From contig NZ_JAPPRJ010000009.1 of NCBI RefSeq assembly GCF_026672545.1, positions 248,001-312,000 of the forward strand: a DNA stretch of 64,000 nt, given 5' to 3'. Source of the DNA: Rhizobium sp. SL86 (GTDB lineage Bacteria > Pseudomonadota > Alphaproteobacteria > Rhizobiales > Rhizobiaceae). Numbering within the stretch: position 1 is the stretch's first letter; each line of letters begins with the position of its first letter. This document shows positions 27,645 to 35,014 of this stretch, one piece after another. The notes beneath the pieces were generated by a model. The model did no database searches. It was not told the origin of the DNA and was given only the letters and a program-made list of their open reading frames with translations. The translations under genes and the position numbers were made by a program.

Positions 27645-27774
27645 GCGTCAAACCGGGGTTCCTCAATGCGCCAATAGCGTCCACATACTTCGGTGTTCCA
27701 GCGTAAACGTCATCATATTGATTCCGCTGCGATTCTTGGCGCAGTGCCGTCAATCTCCACTCGGTCTTTCGGTT

Positions 27775-27798
27775 GATTGGCGCAAGGATTGGCGCAAG
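27775..27798 (+). repeat. Perfect 12-bp tandem repeat, candidate transposase-binding sites
   Basis: GATTGGCGCAAG occurs twice head-to-tail (27775-27786, 27787-27798) just beyond the repressor stop codon. TTGGCGCA also occurs at 27735 and, inverted, at 27666-27673. Repeated 20-bp-scale sites near the end are what Mu-type transposases bind. Confidence 0.55.
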
Positions 27799-27802
27799 TC
27801 GA

Positions 27803-28357
27803 TTAGGTCGGGCGAACTTGGGTATTGAGGCTCACGATTAGCTCAAGGATATCTTCCGTGGGAGTGTTCCGAAACTCTTCGATAAGCGCCTCTAGCTCAG
27901 TTGCCCAATCACTGTCGTTGATGTTGACATTGGCGCCGATTACATCGTCCAGGTGCTCGGCTAGCTTGGGTAGAACGTTGGCCCATATTCTGAGTCGCTC
28001 CACTTCGGATTTGAGCAAGAATGAGCCTCTCATTTTCTCGAAAATGAAGAGCGCCACGATGTAACCCTCTTCAAGATGCGTATCACTGTATATCGTGTCT
28101 ACGATGAAAGGGTCCTTTGTGGCTTCGACACCTGTTAAAATATAAGCCGTTGTATTTCCCGTGGTGCTGGCAATTTTTTCTAGTGTTTGACTGCTCGGTA
28201 GACGCCGTCCTGCTTCGTAGTTTGCCAATACCGTACGTCCTACGCCGATTTTTCTTGCAAAATCTTCCTGCGTAGCCGCTCCGCGCGCAGCGCGTATGCG
28301 CTCACCTATCTCACGCAGTGTTTCGGCGCCGAATGCACCCCTTGACAGACGTTTCAT
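27803..28357 (-). CDS. XRE-family phage repressor (Mu c functional analogue)
   Basis: About 184 residues. An N-terminal HTH of Cro/CI type (ETLREIGERIRAARGAATQE.. through VGRTVLANYEAGRRLPSSQTLEKIA) is followed by a mainly helical C-terminal part of unknown fold. No S24 autopeptidase domain is visible, so direct RecA-stimulated cleavage is not expected. I placed the start at the ATG at 28357 because an earlier ATG (28390) would put the CGTGACATA operator repeats inside the gene. It is divergent from the transposition operon and should repress it. Base composition is more AT-rich than the neighbours. It reads towards lexA with no terminator seen. Confidence 0.85.
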   Translation of the reverse strand: MKRLSRGAFGAETLREIGERIRAARGAATQEDFARKIGVGRTVLANYEAGRRLPSSQTLEKIASTTGNTTAYILTGVEATKDPFIVDTIYSDTHLEEGYIVALFIFEKMRGSFLLKSEVERLRIWANVLPKLAEHLDDVIGANVNINDSDWATELEALIEEFRNTPTEDILELIVSLNTQVRPT

Positions 28358-28360
28358 TTG

Positions 28361-28391
28361 CGTGACATATCCTTTTCGATATCGTGACATA
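28361..28391. promoter_or_regulatory. Operator region with two CGTGACATA repeats
   Basis: CGTGACATA at 28361-28369 and again at 28383-28391, in the same orientation and 22 bp apart, which is two helical turns. They lie between the divergent repressor and Ner-like genes and are probably bound by one or both regulators. Confidence 0.55.
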
Positions 28392-28416
28392 ATGTTTCGG
28401 TAAAAAGGATATAGAG

Positions 28417-28617
28417 ATGATGCAGCGTGAGCAAGTGATCGAGCGTTTCGAGGCCGAGGGTGTCTCTATCAAGGAATGGGCGCAGCGTCGGGGCTATAAC
28501 CCCCGAACAGTCTACGCCGTGCTGAATGGTTCGCTGGGGGGAAAGAGGGGCATAAGCCACAGGATCGCGGTGGATCTTGGCTTGAAAAAGGTTCCTCAAG
28601 ATAAGCGATTCTCTTGA
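28417..28617 (+). CDS. Small HTH regulator, BcepMu gp16 / Ner-like
   Basis: A 66-residue protein with the pattern RFEAEGVSIKEWAQRRGYNPRTVYAVLNG followed by RGISHRIAVDLGLK. I recognise this arrangement from the BcepMu gp16 family of phage-associated DNA-binding proteins. It occupies the Ner position of Mu: first gene of the early operon, divergent from the repressor. AAGGA lies 7 nt before the ATG at 28417; a second ATG follows directly. Its role is probably to shut down repressor and early transcription during lytic transposition (inferred from position). Confidence 0.8.
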   Translation: MMQREQVIERFEAEGVSIKEWAQRRGYNPRTVYAVLNGSLGGKRGISHRIAVDLGLKKVPQDKRFS

Positions 28618-28627
28618 GGCCGGTTCG

Positions 28628-30637
28628 ATGTGGATAGGTTCTGAGCAATTCGCGAAAGTCGCTGGCATTAAGGCACGGGCTGCTCAGACGGCTATCATGC
28701 GAAGCGTTACAGGTCTCGCATGGTATGGCCACCTCCTCGAAGTCCGAACCTTCCACGGTCGCGGCGGTCGATCCGGCATTCAATATCAGGTCAAGGTTTC
28801 CAGCCTTCCGCCGCATCTCCAGGAGCGTTTGAAGGCCCTTCAAATGACCGATGAAGCCGTTTCACGGCTTCGTCTTGGCGATGATACGGCCCGCTTCGAG
28901 CGCGCCTGGAAATACGAGATCATCGCCCCGGCATTGGCTCACCCCTTCCGTAGCCCCGAACGCAAGGCGGAAATCGACAAGCTCGACGGAGAATGGAGGC
29001 TCGATTGGAGCGGATCGCGGCGCAAGCTGACGAAATCCACGCTCTACAAGTGGATCGAGATTTACGAGAACGAGGGCATTCACGCGCTTGCGCAGAAGGT
29101 CCGGCGCGACAAGGGGCAGAAGCGGGTATTCATCAACCAGTACTGGTCGAACGCCGTTCCCTTTGACGATTTCGCCAAGGAAACCATTGCCGAGGACATC
29201 GTGCAGTTCATTCGCGGGCTGATCGTGAAGGGAACGACGCGCAAGATCATCCGGTTCATGGCCTCCGCCGAATTGCGCCGCCTGACAGCGGCCTACGGTT
29301 ATCCGGTGGATGACGATGCACAAGCGGAAAAGCTCTTCGGCATTCCCGATGCTCTGATTACGCAAGAGGCGCGCTTCAAGGCCGTCTACCGGCATGATTT
29401 CGACCGCAAGGCCAGCGAGGATAACAAGCCCCGTATCCGCCGCACGATTGCCGGTCTCCAGCCCATGGAAATCGTCGTGATGGATGTGCACCATATCAAC
29501 GTCATGGTGCGCCGGGAGAACGGCACCTGTGCCACGCCGAAATTTCTCGCCTTCCATGACGTGGCGACGAACCGCGTGTTCGGCGATCTGGTATTCCTGA
29601 ATGAGCGGGGCGGGGTGCGCAACGTCGATGTCATCGACGCTTTCAAGCGCATGTGCCAGCATCCGGCCTTCGGCATGCCGCAGAAGCTTTATTGCGACAA
29701 TGGCTCGGAATACGGGTTCGCAGACTACCTTGAAGACGCCTTAAAGCTCAATTGCAGCGTCACGGCCTTCAATTCCGAGGATCGCGCCCGCGTCATCCGA
29801 GCCAAACCTTACAACGCCTCTGCCAAGGTGGTCGAAGGCTTCTTCCGGCAGATGAACCAACAGTATTTCCGGCATATTCCAGGCTGGATTGATGACAACC
29901 GCATGAACCCGAAACGACGCGAACTCGGCAAGCCGATGCCGCCGTTCGAGGACGGTTTCGATGCCTTTTGCGAAACGGTTTTCGGGCTTCTCAGTGCCTA
30001 CGAGCGTTTGCCGCAAGGCGGTGCTTTGGGCGGAAAATCGCCAGAACAGGCATTTGCCGCACATGTGAAGGATGGATGGGCGGCAACGCTGATCGATGAA
30101 GCTCAGTTCTATATGGCGTTCACCAAGCCGGAAAAGCGCAAGCTGAACAAACATGTCTTCAGCCTGGGCGGTCGGGAATGGACATGCGAGGAACTCGACA
30201 GGTGCTTCGAAAACACGGTCATCGTGCGCGTGCCAGCCTATCACGGCTTCAATGAGCTGCTGGTGGAAACGCTCCAGGGCGAACGGATTGGCTGGGCAAA
30301 GCCGAACGTTCAACTCCCGTACGACGATCCGCGAGGCGCACAGACCAGTGCCGCCCGTGACAAGAACCGCAAGCGCGCTCTTCGCGAGATGAAACGTTCG
30401 GTGCCTGACATCGATCCGCTGGAAAAGCTGATCGACATCGGCAAGTCAACGCCGGATGTCGTCCCCAACCCGCCTGCCGCCCTGATCTCGGTCGATGTCG
30501 ATTGGAACCGGGAACGGGCCATCGTGCCGACCAAGACGGCAAAAAAGACGCGCCAGCAAAGGGAAGAAGAACAGCAGCGTCTCCGTGAGGCTCGAATGCT
30601 TATGATCAATACCGCAATCAGTGGAAAGGGCCTCTAA
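28628..30637 (+). CDS. Mu-type DDE transposase (MuA/TnpA)
   Basis: A 669-residue transposase, about the size of MuA (663 aa). The N-terminal winged-helix end-binding region (residues 1-60, WIGSEQFAKVAGIKARAAQ) is followed by helical binding domains, a catalytic rve-like core and a Mu-C beta-barrel with a basic C-terminal tail that would contact the MuB partner. Catalytic triad candidates are Asp286 (IVVMDVHHI), Asp357 (LYCDNGSEYG) and Glu403 (AKVVEGFFRQ), in the order and spacing of MuA D269-D336-E392. The frame is unbroken, so strand transfer activity is plausible. It starts 10 bp after the Ner-like gene, and its stop overlaps the ATPase start (TAATG). Confidence 0.95.
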   Translation: MWIGSEQFAKVAGIKARAAQTAIMRSVTGLAWYGHLLEVRTFHGRGGRSGIQYQVKVSSLPPHLQERLKALQMTDEAVSRLRLGDDTARFERAWKYEIIAPALAHPFRSPERKAEIDKLDGEWRLDWSGSRRKLTKSTLYKWIEIYENEGIHALAQKVRRDKGQKRVFINQYWSNAVPFDDFAKETIAEDIVQFIRGLIVKGTTRKIIRFMASAELRRLTAAYGYPVDDDAQAEKLFGIPDALITQEARFKAVYRHDFDRKASEDNKPRIRRTIAGLQPMEIVVMDVHHINVMVRRENGTCATPKFLAFHDVATNRVFGDLVFLNERGGVRNVDVIDAFKRMCQHPAFGMPQKLYCDNGSEYGFADYLEDALKLNCSVTAFNSEDRARVIRAKPYNASAKVVEGFFRQMNQQYFRHIPGWIDDNRMNPKRRELGKPMPPFEDGFDAFCETVFGLLSAYERLPQGGALGGKSPEQAFAAHVKDGWAATLIDEAQFYMAFTKPEKRKLNKHVFSLGGREWTCEELDRCFENTVIVRVPAYHGFNELLVETLQGERIGWAKPNVQLPYDDPRGAQTSAARDKNRKRALREMKRSVPDIDPLEKLIDIGKSTPDVVPNPPAALISVDVDWNRERAIVPTKTAKKTRQQREEEQQRLREARMLMINTAISGKGL

Positions 30638-31419
30638 TGCGTCTCTCCAAGCCAAAAGTCCCGGATCGTAGCCTCTTCGTTGAAATCGCGCCGGTGCACG
30701 ATATCCGTGGCGGTATCGCTTATGCGCGGAATTTCGGATGGCCCACACGTATTATCAGCCCTCCTGGCTGCGGCAAGACCACCGCCTTGTACTACCTATC
30801 GCAAGAGCTTGGCGGGGTCTATTGCCACGTAGGGCAGGCACAGAACAGCACGCCGGATATGTACCGCATGCTGCTAGAAGCGGCAGGGCGTATTACCGAC
30901 AAGAAGTTCACCCGCGACTTGTTCGCGGAAGTCATTTCGACGTTTGAAGATAGAAATTGGGACGGGTTGGCTCATGAGCGACCGCGAAAGCTTCTGGTCG
31001 TAGATGAAGTGCAAAACCTTGTCGCAACGGCACAGCGTGAATTGCTGAATATCCAAGAAACCTGCAACCTCGCGCTCGTGATGAGCGGTAATGGTGTACG
31101 CCTTGCGGGGTCGCGTATTGACAAAGCCGCATGGGAACAAATTGACAGCCGGGTAGGGATGGAAATCGTCCTCAACCCTCTGACAGAACACGACTGCCAG
31201 CTAATTGCCTCCGCCTACGGCGTCGAGGGCATGGACACTTACAAAGCAGTCTCAAATTACGGCACTCAGACCAGCGCCCGCCTCCTGGGCCAACTGCTCG
31301 AGAGCGCGAAGCTGCTGACCCATAGCGGCGGCGGCATCAAACTGGCCCATATCCGCGCAGTTTTGGAAGGTAATCCGAAGCTCGGATCACCGCAGTTACT
31401 GAAACCCGAAGCGGCCTGA
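30637..31419 (+). CDS. MuB-type AAA+ ATPase (transposition target selector)
   Basis: A 260-residue ATPase with Walker A SPPGCGKTT (41-49) and Walker B KLLVVDEVQN (118-127). It is of the MuB/TnpB class, whose ATP-bound filaments deliver target DNA to the transposase and give target immunity. It lacks the N-terminal HTH appendage of Mu MuB (312 aa), as other short TnpB proteins of BcepMu-like phages do. It is translationally coupled to the transposase by a 1-bp overlap. Confidence 0.92.
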   Translation: MRLSKPKVPDRSLFVEIAPVHDIRGGIAYARNFGWPTRIISPPGCGKTTALYYLSQELGGVYCHVGQAQNSTPDMYRMLLEAAGRITDKKFTRDLFAEVISTFEDRNWDGLAHERPRKLLVVDEVQNLVATAQRELLNIQETCNLALVMSGNGVRLAGSRIDKAAWEQIDSRVGMEIVLNPLTEHDCQLIASAYGVEGMDTYKAVSNYGTQTSARLLGQLLESAKLLTHSGGGIKLAHIRAVLEGNPKLGSPQLLKPEAA

Positions 31420-31515
31420 TCGCCGCTTTCTGAAAGTTCACATCACCTGAAACCTGAAGCTTCGCACCTTTGTGCGGCGTAGGCGGAGCTTTGCCTTAAC
31501 TATGGAGAGACTGCA

Positions 31516-31917
31516 ATGCCCGCAACCCGCACTGAAACCTACGAAAGCTACCAAGAGCTTCTGGACGGCCTCGAAACAACCAACTCGGCCATTGAGGCCG
31601 CTGCCGCTTTGGTTGAGATCGCCTTCCGCCATCAGGAGGAACTGAATGTCGAAGCCCACGGGATCTACGTGCTGTTTAAAAGGCAGTGCGATGATGCCGA
31701 GTTCTTTCGCAGGGCTCTTCGTGATGAAATTGCCGAGATCCGGGCCGCGAAGCTGGAAATTCGCAATTCCGAGCGGATTGCCGAGTGGGCCGGAACGTCG
31801 AAGTATGTCGTCAATCGTGTCATTTCGATTGCCACCGGCATCAACCTTGGTCCGCCGACAGAACGTCATTCTGAAGAGCCGCCATATGTCTTGAAGAAGG
31901 TGACAGCCGATGCGTGA
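31516..31917 (+). CDS. Hypothetical phage early protein (133 aa)
   Basis: I do not recognise this protein. It is highly charged and helical (many Glu/Ala/Arg), with a possible HTH-like part late in the chain (SERIAEWAGTSKYVVNRVISIATG). A GGAG lies about 9 nt before the ATG. It is located between the MuB-type gene and gemA, where Mu carries kil, gam and other semi-essential early genes, and its 3' end overlaps gemA by 8 bp. No Gam (Ku-like) pattern is visible. Confidence 0.75.
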   Translation: MPATRTETYESYQELLDGLETTNSAIEAAAALVEIAFRHQEELNVEAHGIYVLFKRQCDDAEFFRRALRDEIAEIRAAKLEIRNSERIAEWAGTSKYVVNRVISIATGINLGPPTERHSEEPPYVLKKVTADA

Positions 31918-32350
31918 GCCAGCATCACCAACGGCAGTCACAAAAAAGCAGATCGCCCTTCTTCATGTGGCGAAGCGCGATCTCGGCCTTGATGATGATG
32001 TCTACCGGGCAGTTCTTGCCCGGTATGGAAAGGTGGATAGTGCCGCCGATCTCGACCTTGCCGGCTTCAACCGCGTGATGAAGTATCTGACGGCCTGCGG
32101 CTTCCGTTCCACCTGGACGAAGCGGACCTATGGTTATCGGCCCACCATGGCAACGCCGCCTCAGGTCGATCTCATCCGCTCGCTTTGGGTCAAATGGCGC
32201 GGTGCGGATGATCCCGATGACGCCGAACTGAATAAGTGGCTGGGGCGGTTCCACAAGGTCGGGGCTTTGCGCTTCGTGGACAACAAAAAGGCGGCGAAAG
32301 TGATTTCGGCACTCCGGGCAATGATCGCCCGGAGACAGGATCAAAATTGA
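31910..32350 (+). CDS. GemA-like regulatory protein (Mu gp16, DUF1018)
   Basis: A 146-residue protein matching the GemA/gp16 family of Mu-like phages. Typical elements are TKKQIALLHVAKRDLGLDDDVYRAVLARYG near the start, FNRVMKYLTACGF, and a second half with ATPPQVDLIRSLWVKW and DNKKAAKVISALRAMI. In Mu, GemA modulates host gene expression and DNA supercoiling; the mechanism is not well defined. Coupled to the upstream 133-aa gene. Confidence 0.9.
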   Translation: MREPASPTAVTKKQIALLHVAKRDLGLDDDVYRAVLARYGKVDSAADLDLAGFNRVMKYLTACGFRSTWTKRTYGYRPTMATPPQVDLIRSLWVKWRGADDPDDAELNKWLGRFHKVGALRFVDNKKAAKVISALRAMIARRQDQN

Positions 32351-32520
32351 AGGGGTTTTGAAGGCCGTGGGGCGATTTTGTCGGGCCGGGGCGTGTCACT
32401 CCTTCAAATCGATTTCGAAGCCGCTTCAAAGCCCGTAGACGCGAATTTGGAACATGTCATGCGGTATGGCTCACAAGAGCCGATCATCAACACCTGAGAG
32501 CAAACCGAAGGATAGCGCGA

Positions 32521-32769
32521 ATGGACACGCAAATTGACCTGAACACACTTTCGAAAGAGCAGCTTTTCTTCCTGGTGCAGGTACGCGGGCAGGCGCTGCA
32601 AATGCATCGCGCGGCGGATGACAGGCTGTTTGAGATTTTCGAGGCTGGAGAGCTGACGAAGGACCAGGCGCACCGCTTCATGAATGCCAAGCTGGAGATC
32701 CTGGGCTCTCTGGCGATTGCGGAAGAGCAAATCCTTGCCGGATACCAAGCGCCGCCAGTTGCGAACTGA
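32521..32769 (+). CDS. Hypothetical phage protein (82 aa)
   Basis: A small helical protein (DLNTLSKEQLFFLVQVRGQAL.. ELTKDQAHRFMNAKLEILGSLAIAEEQIL) without a motif I know. AAGGA lies about 9 nt before the ATG at 32521. The 170 bp before it carry an inverted repeat TTTGAAGG/CCTTCAAA (32356-32408) and a GGCTC-ACAA-GAGCC hairpin near 32468, so it may have its own promoter. It stands where Mu has mor, lysis, terminase and portal genes, all missing here. Confidence 0.65.
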   Translation: MDTQIDLNTLSKEQLFFLVQVRGQALQMHRAADDRLFEIFEAGELTKDQAHRFMNAKLEILGSLAIAEEQILAGYQAPPVAN

Positions 32770-32928
32770 GAGAAAACTCGCAAAGTGGACATGTGCCGAG
32801 CAGGACGCGCACCCCTGTTGAGAGTGATTGGGATAAGTCGATTTCCGGCCCCCCGGCACACTCCCGCCCTATCGGGCCTGAACTTCGTTTGCCAAATCTG
32901 CGATAAGCCTATCAACTGTCTATGATCC

Positions 32929-32944
32929 GCCCGCCATAGCGGGC
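32929..32944 (+). terminator. Hairpin upstream of the capsid cassette
   Basis: GCCCGC-CATA-GCGGGC, a perfect 6-bp stem with a 4-nt loop, followed by ATGACCTTTT. It lies 19 bp before the first CGGTGACACTTT motif and about 55 bp before the protease start. Confidence 0.5.
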
Positions 32945-32962
32945 ATGACCTTTTGCGGCATT

Positions 32963-32977
32963 CGGTGACACTTTTGG
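32963..32977 (+). repeat. CGGTGACACTTT motif, copy 1
   Basis: CGGTGACACTTT followed by TGG. The same 12 bp recur at 34986, and both copies sit just after a hairpin and 13-22 bp before a start codon. It could be a promoter or activator site, or the footprint of a modular exchange. Confidence 0.45.
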
Positions 32978-32998
32978 CCCGTTACGGGGAAACGTCAC

Positions 32999-33967
32999 GT
33001 GTCGGCGGCATTACAATCATCCAGCGCCCAACCTTTGGAACTGAAGCCAGTCAGCAGCGAAGATCGCCGCCAGTGGGTTCAGCTTGTCACCATGGGCGCG
33101 ATGAAGACGGTAGACGGTCGCGGCCCCTACGTGGTCGAGGATGCTCCCGGCCTCGTGGCCAACTCCTTCCGGAACATCAGCACGGACAAGCTGCCGATCG
33201 ATTATGAGCATGCCATCGACGTCGCGGCACCGAAGGGGATCGCTGCACCTGCAGCCGGTTGGATTTCCGAAATGAACGTCCGCAGCGACGGCGTCTGGGG
33301 TCTTGTCGAATGGACCCCGCGCGCGGCGCAACTGATCCGGGACAAAGAGTTTCGTTTTCTGTCGCCGGTCCTGCTGCATACCCCCGACATGAAGGTGAAG
33401 AAAATTCTTCGCGCTTCGCTCACCAACAATCCGAACCTCACGTTGAAGTCGCTCAACGCGGCTGAGAAAGGCTCTCCCGTGGATCACGAAACTTTCATGC
33501 GCGATCTTCGCGCCGCCCTTGGCCTTCCCGAGACTGCTGATGAAGCTGCGGTCATCGACGCGGTCAAAACCAGTAAGAGCGCGCAAAGCGCCGATCCTGC
33601 GCGGTATGTGCCCATCGACCTTTTCCAACAGACGCTTGCGGAGTTGCACAAGACCCGTTCCGGGATCTCGCTTCAGGCGGCGGAATTCGAAGTCGAACAA
33701 TTGATCAAGGCGGGGCGGCTTTTGCCGTTCATGCGGGATTGGTCGGTCAGCCTTTGTCAGGTCAACAAGGCCGCGTTCGATGACTTCATGGAAGGCGCTG
33801 GAAAGCCGGTCGGTGAGTTCATCTCCAGCCTTCAGTCTCCTGCCTATGACTGGTCGAAGATGCGGGAAAAAGACGTGGGCGGCTTTGCTGAGCTGACGGA
33901 CATACACAAGAACCTTGGCCACTCGGCTGAGGATGTAAAGAACTTTGGCGGAAAGACTGAACGATGA
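32999..33967 (+). CDS. Mu gpI-type head maturation protease
   Basis: A 322-residue protein of the Mu I protease/scaffold family (peptidase U35 type, Mu I about 361 aa). The family core is clear: LPIDYEHA (residues 66-72) followed by IAAPAAGWISEM (81-92), then EFRFLSPVLL and ASLTNNPNL. The N-terminal protease part is followed by a helical region that in Mu acts as a scaffold (Z protein from an internal start). It begins with GTG at 32999, GGGGA about 9 nt upstream. Its end overlaps the head gene by 4 bp (ATGA), so the two are coupled. Confidence 0.9.
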   Translation: MSAALQSSSAQPLELKPVSSEDRRQWVQLVTMGAMKTVDGRGPYVVEDAPGLVANSFRNISTDKLPIDYEHAIDVAAPKGIAAPAAGWISEMNVRSDGVWGLVEWTPRAAQLIRDKEFRFLSPVLLHTPDMKVKKILRASLTNNPNLTLKSLNAAEKGSPVDHETFMRDLRAALGLPETADEAAVIDAVKTSKSAQSADPARYVPIDLFQQTLAELHKTRSGISLQAAEFEVEQLIKAGRLLPFMRDWSVSLCQVNKAAFDDFMEGAGKPVGEFISSLQSPAYDWSKMREKDVGGFAELTDIHKNLGHSAEDVKNFGGKTER

Positions 33968-34857
33968 ACATCAATGCAAGCTCCCTTCGTGACCTGTTCA
34001 CCGGGTTCAACGTCTCTTTCAACAAGGGTCTGAAAAGCGCCACATCCCATTGGCCGAAGATCGCCATGAAGGTGCCGTCGGTTCATGCGGCGGAGAACTA
34101 TTCATGGCTTGAAGATACCCCCGGCATTCGTGAATGGCTTGGGGATCGCATAATCCACAATTTGTCGGCAGCGCGCTACGTCATCTCGAACAAGAACTTC
34201 GAAGAAACGATCTCGGTCAATCGCAACGATATCGAGGACGACACGTACGGCATCTATGCGCCTCGCCTGGAGAAAATGGGCTATGATGTCGCGCAGCATC
34301 CCGACGGTCTGGTGTTCGATCTGCTGAAGAAGGGGGCGGCGCTGAAGTGCTTCGATGGTCAGTATTTCTTTGATACCGATCACAAAGGCTTCGATGAAGC
34401 TGGTGAGGAAATCTCGGTCTCCAATTTCACCAGTGGCGAAAATCCGGCATGGTACTTGCTGGATTGCAGCCAACCCTTGAAGCCGCTGATATACCAGGAG
34501 CGTCGCGCCTTCCAGTTCGTGTCCATGACCGATACCAACGACGCGAATGTGTTCTTTCAGAACCAGTACGTTTACGGCGTGGATGGACGATGCAATGTCG
34601 GTTACGGCCTGTGGCAACTTGCCTACATGTCGAAGGCCGTCTTGAACCCCGCAAACTACTCGACAGCGCGTGTTGCAATGGCCAATCTTCGCCGGGCCAG
34701 TGGCAAGCCGCTCGGCGTCATGGGAACACACCTTATCGTTCCGCCTACTCTGGAAGAAACCGCACGCACTCTCTTACAGGCTCAATTGATCGGGAACGGC
34801 GCGAGCAACGTTTGGGCCAGCTCGGCCGAGCTGATCGTCACGCCCTACGTTTCTTAA
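33964..34857 (+). CDS. Mu gpT-type major head (capsid) protein
   Basis: A 297-residue protein of the Mu gpT family (HK97 fold; Mu T is 305 aa). Diagnostic segments: the N-terminal SLRDLFTGFNVSFNKG, SNKNFEETISVNRNDIEDD, the FFDTDHKGFD block and the C-terminal GTHLIVPPTLEETARTLLQAQ. The chain is complete from start to stop. It lies directly after the protease with a 4-bp overlap, the Mu order. What is missing around it matters: no portal, terminase, neck or tail gene is in the element. Confidence 0.92.
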   Translation: MNINASSLRDLFTGFNVSFNKGLKSATSHWPKIAMKVPSVHAAENYSWLEDTPGIREWLGDRIIHNLSAARYVISNKNFEETISVNRNDIEDDTYGIYAPRLEKMGYDVAQHPDGLVFDLLKKGAALKCFDGQYFFDTDHKGFDEAGEEISVSNFTSGENPAWYLLDCSQPLKPLIYQERRAFQFVSMTDTNDANVFFQNQYVYGVDGRCNVGYGLWQLAYMSKAVLNPANYSTARVAMANLRRASGKPLGVMGTHLIVPPTLEETARTLLQAQLIGNGASNVWASSAELIVTPYVS

Positions 34858-34954
34858 AACCGAGCCGAGGTACCAGGGCGGCGCAATGCCAATATGACCT
34901 CGATACACAATCGGTAGCCTATAACTCATGTGGCCGTGCCAGTCCGGCCACCTC

Positions 34955-34992
34955 GTCACCGGCAGCGTTGGCTGCATGGCGCTGCCGGTGAC
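34955..34992 (+). terminator. Long hairpin after the head gene
   Basis: A perfect 13-bp stem GTCACCGGCAGCG (34955-34967) / CGCTGCCGGTGAC (34980-34992) with a 12-nt loop, followed by ACTTTCT. A smaller hairpin TGGCCG/CGGCCA (34931-34950) precedes it. It is likely a terminator or RNA processing element for the protease-head transcript. Confidence 0.65.
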
Positions 34993-35001
34993 ACTTTCTG
35001 G
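34986..35001 (+). repeat. CGGTGACACTTT motif, copy 2
   Basis: CGGTGACACTTT followed by CTGG, the second copy of the motif at 32963. It overlaps the right arm of the 13-bp hairpin and ends 13 bp before the Mor-type gene. Confidence 0.45.
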
Positions 35002-35014
35002 AAGGGACCGTGTG

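Noticed and set aside
27625..27828. A 67-codon plus-strand frame at the left end of the element
   Set aside because: No ribosome site; it runs through the end repeats (its repeated DWRK comes from the tandem 12-mer) into the repressor's stop region.
32999..34857. Reading gpI plus gpT as an encapsulin system outright
   Set aside because: Both proteins match Mu head genes in order and motifs, and there is no cargo enzyme next to them. Domestication remains only one of several hypotheses in the findings.
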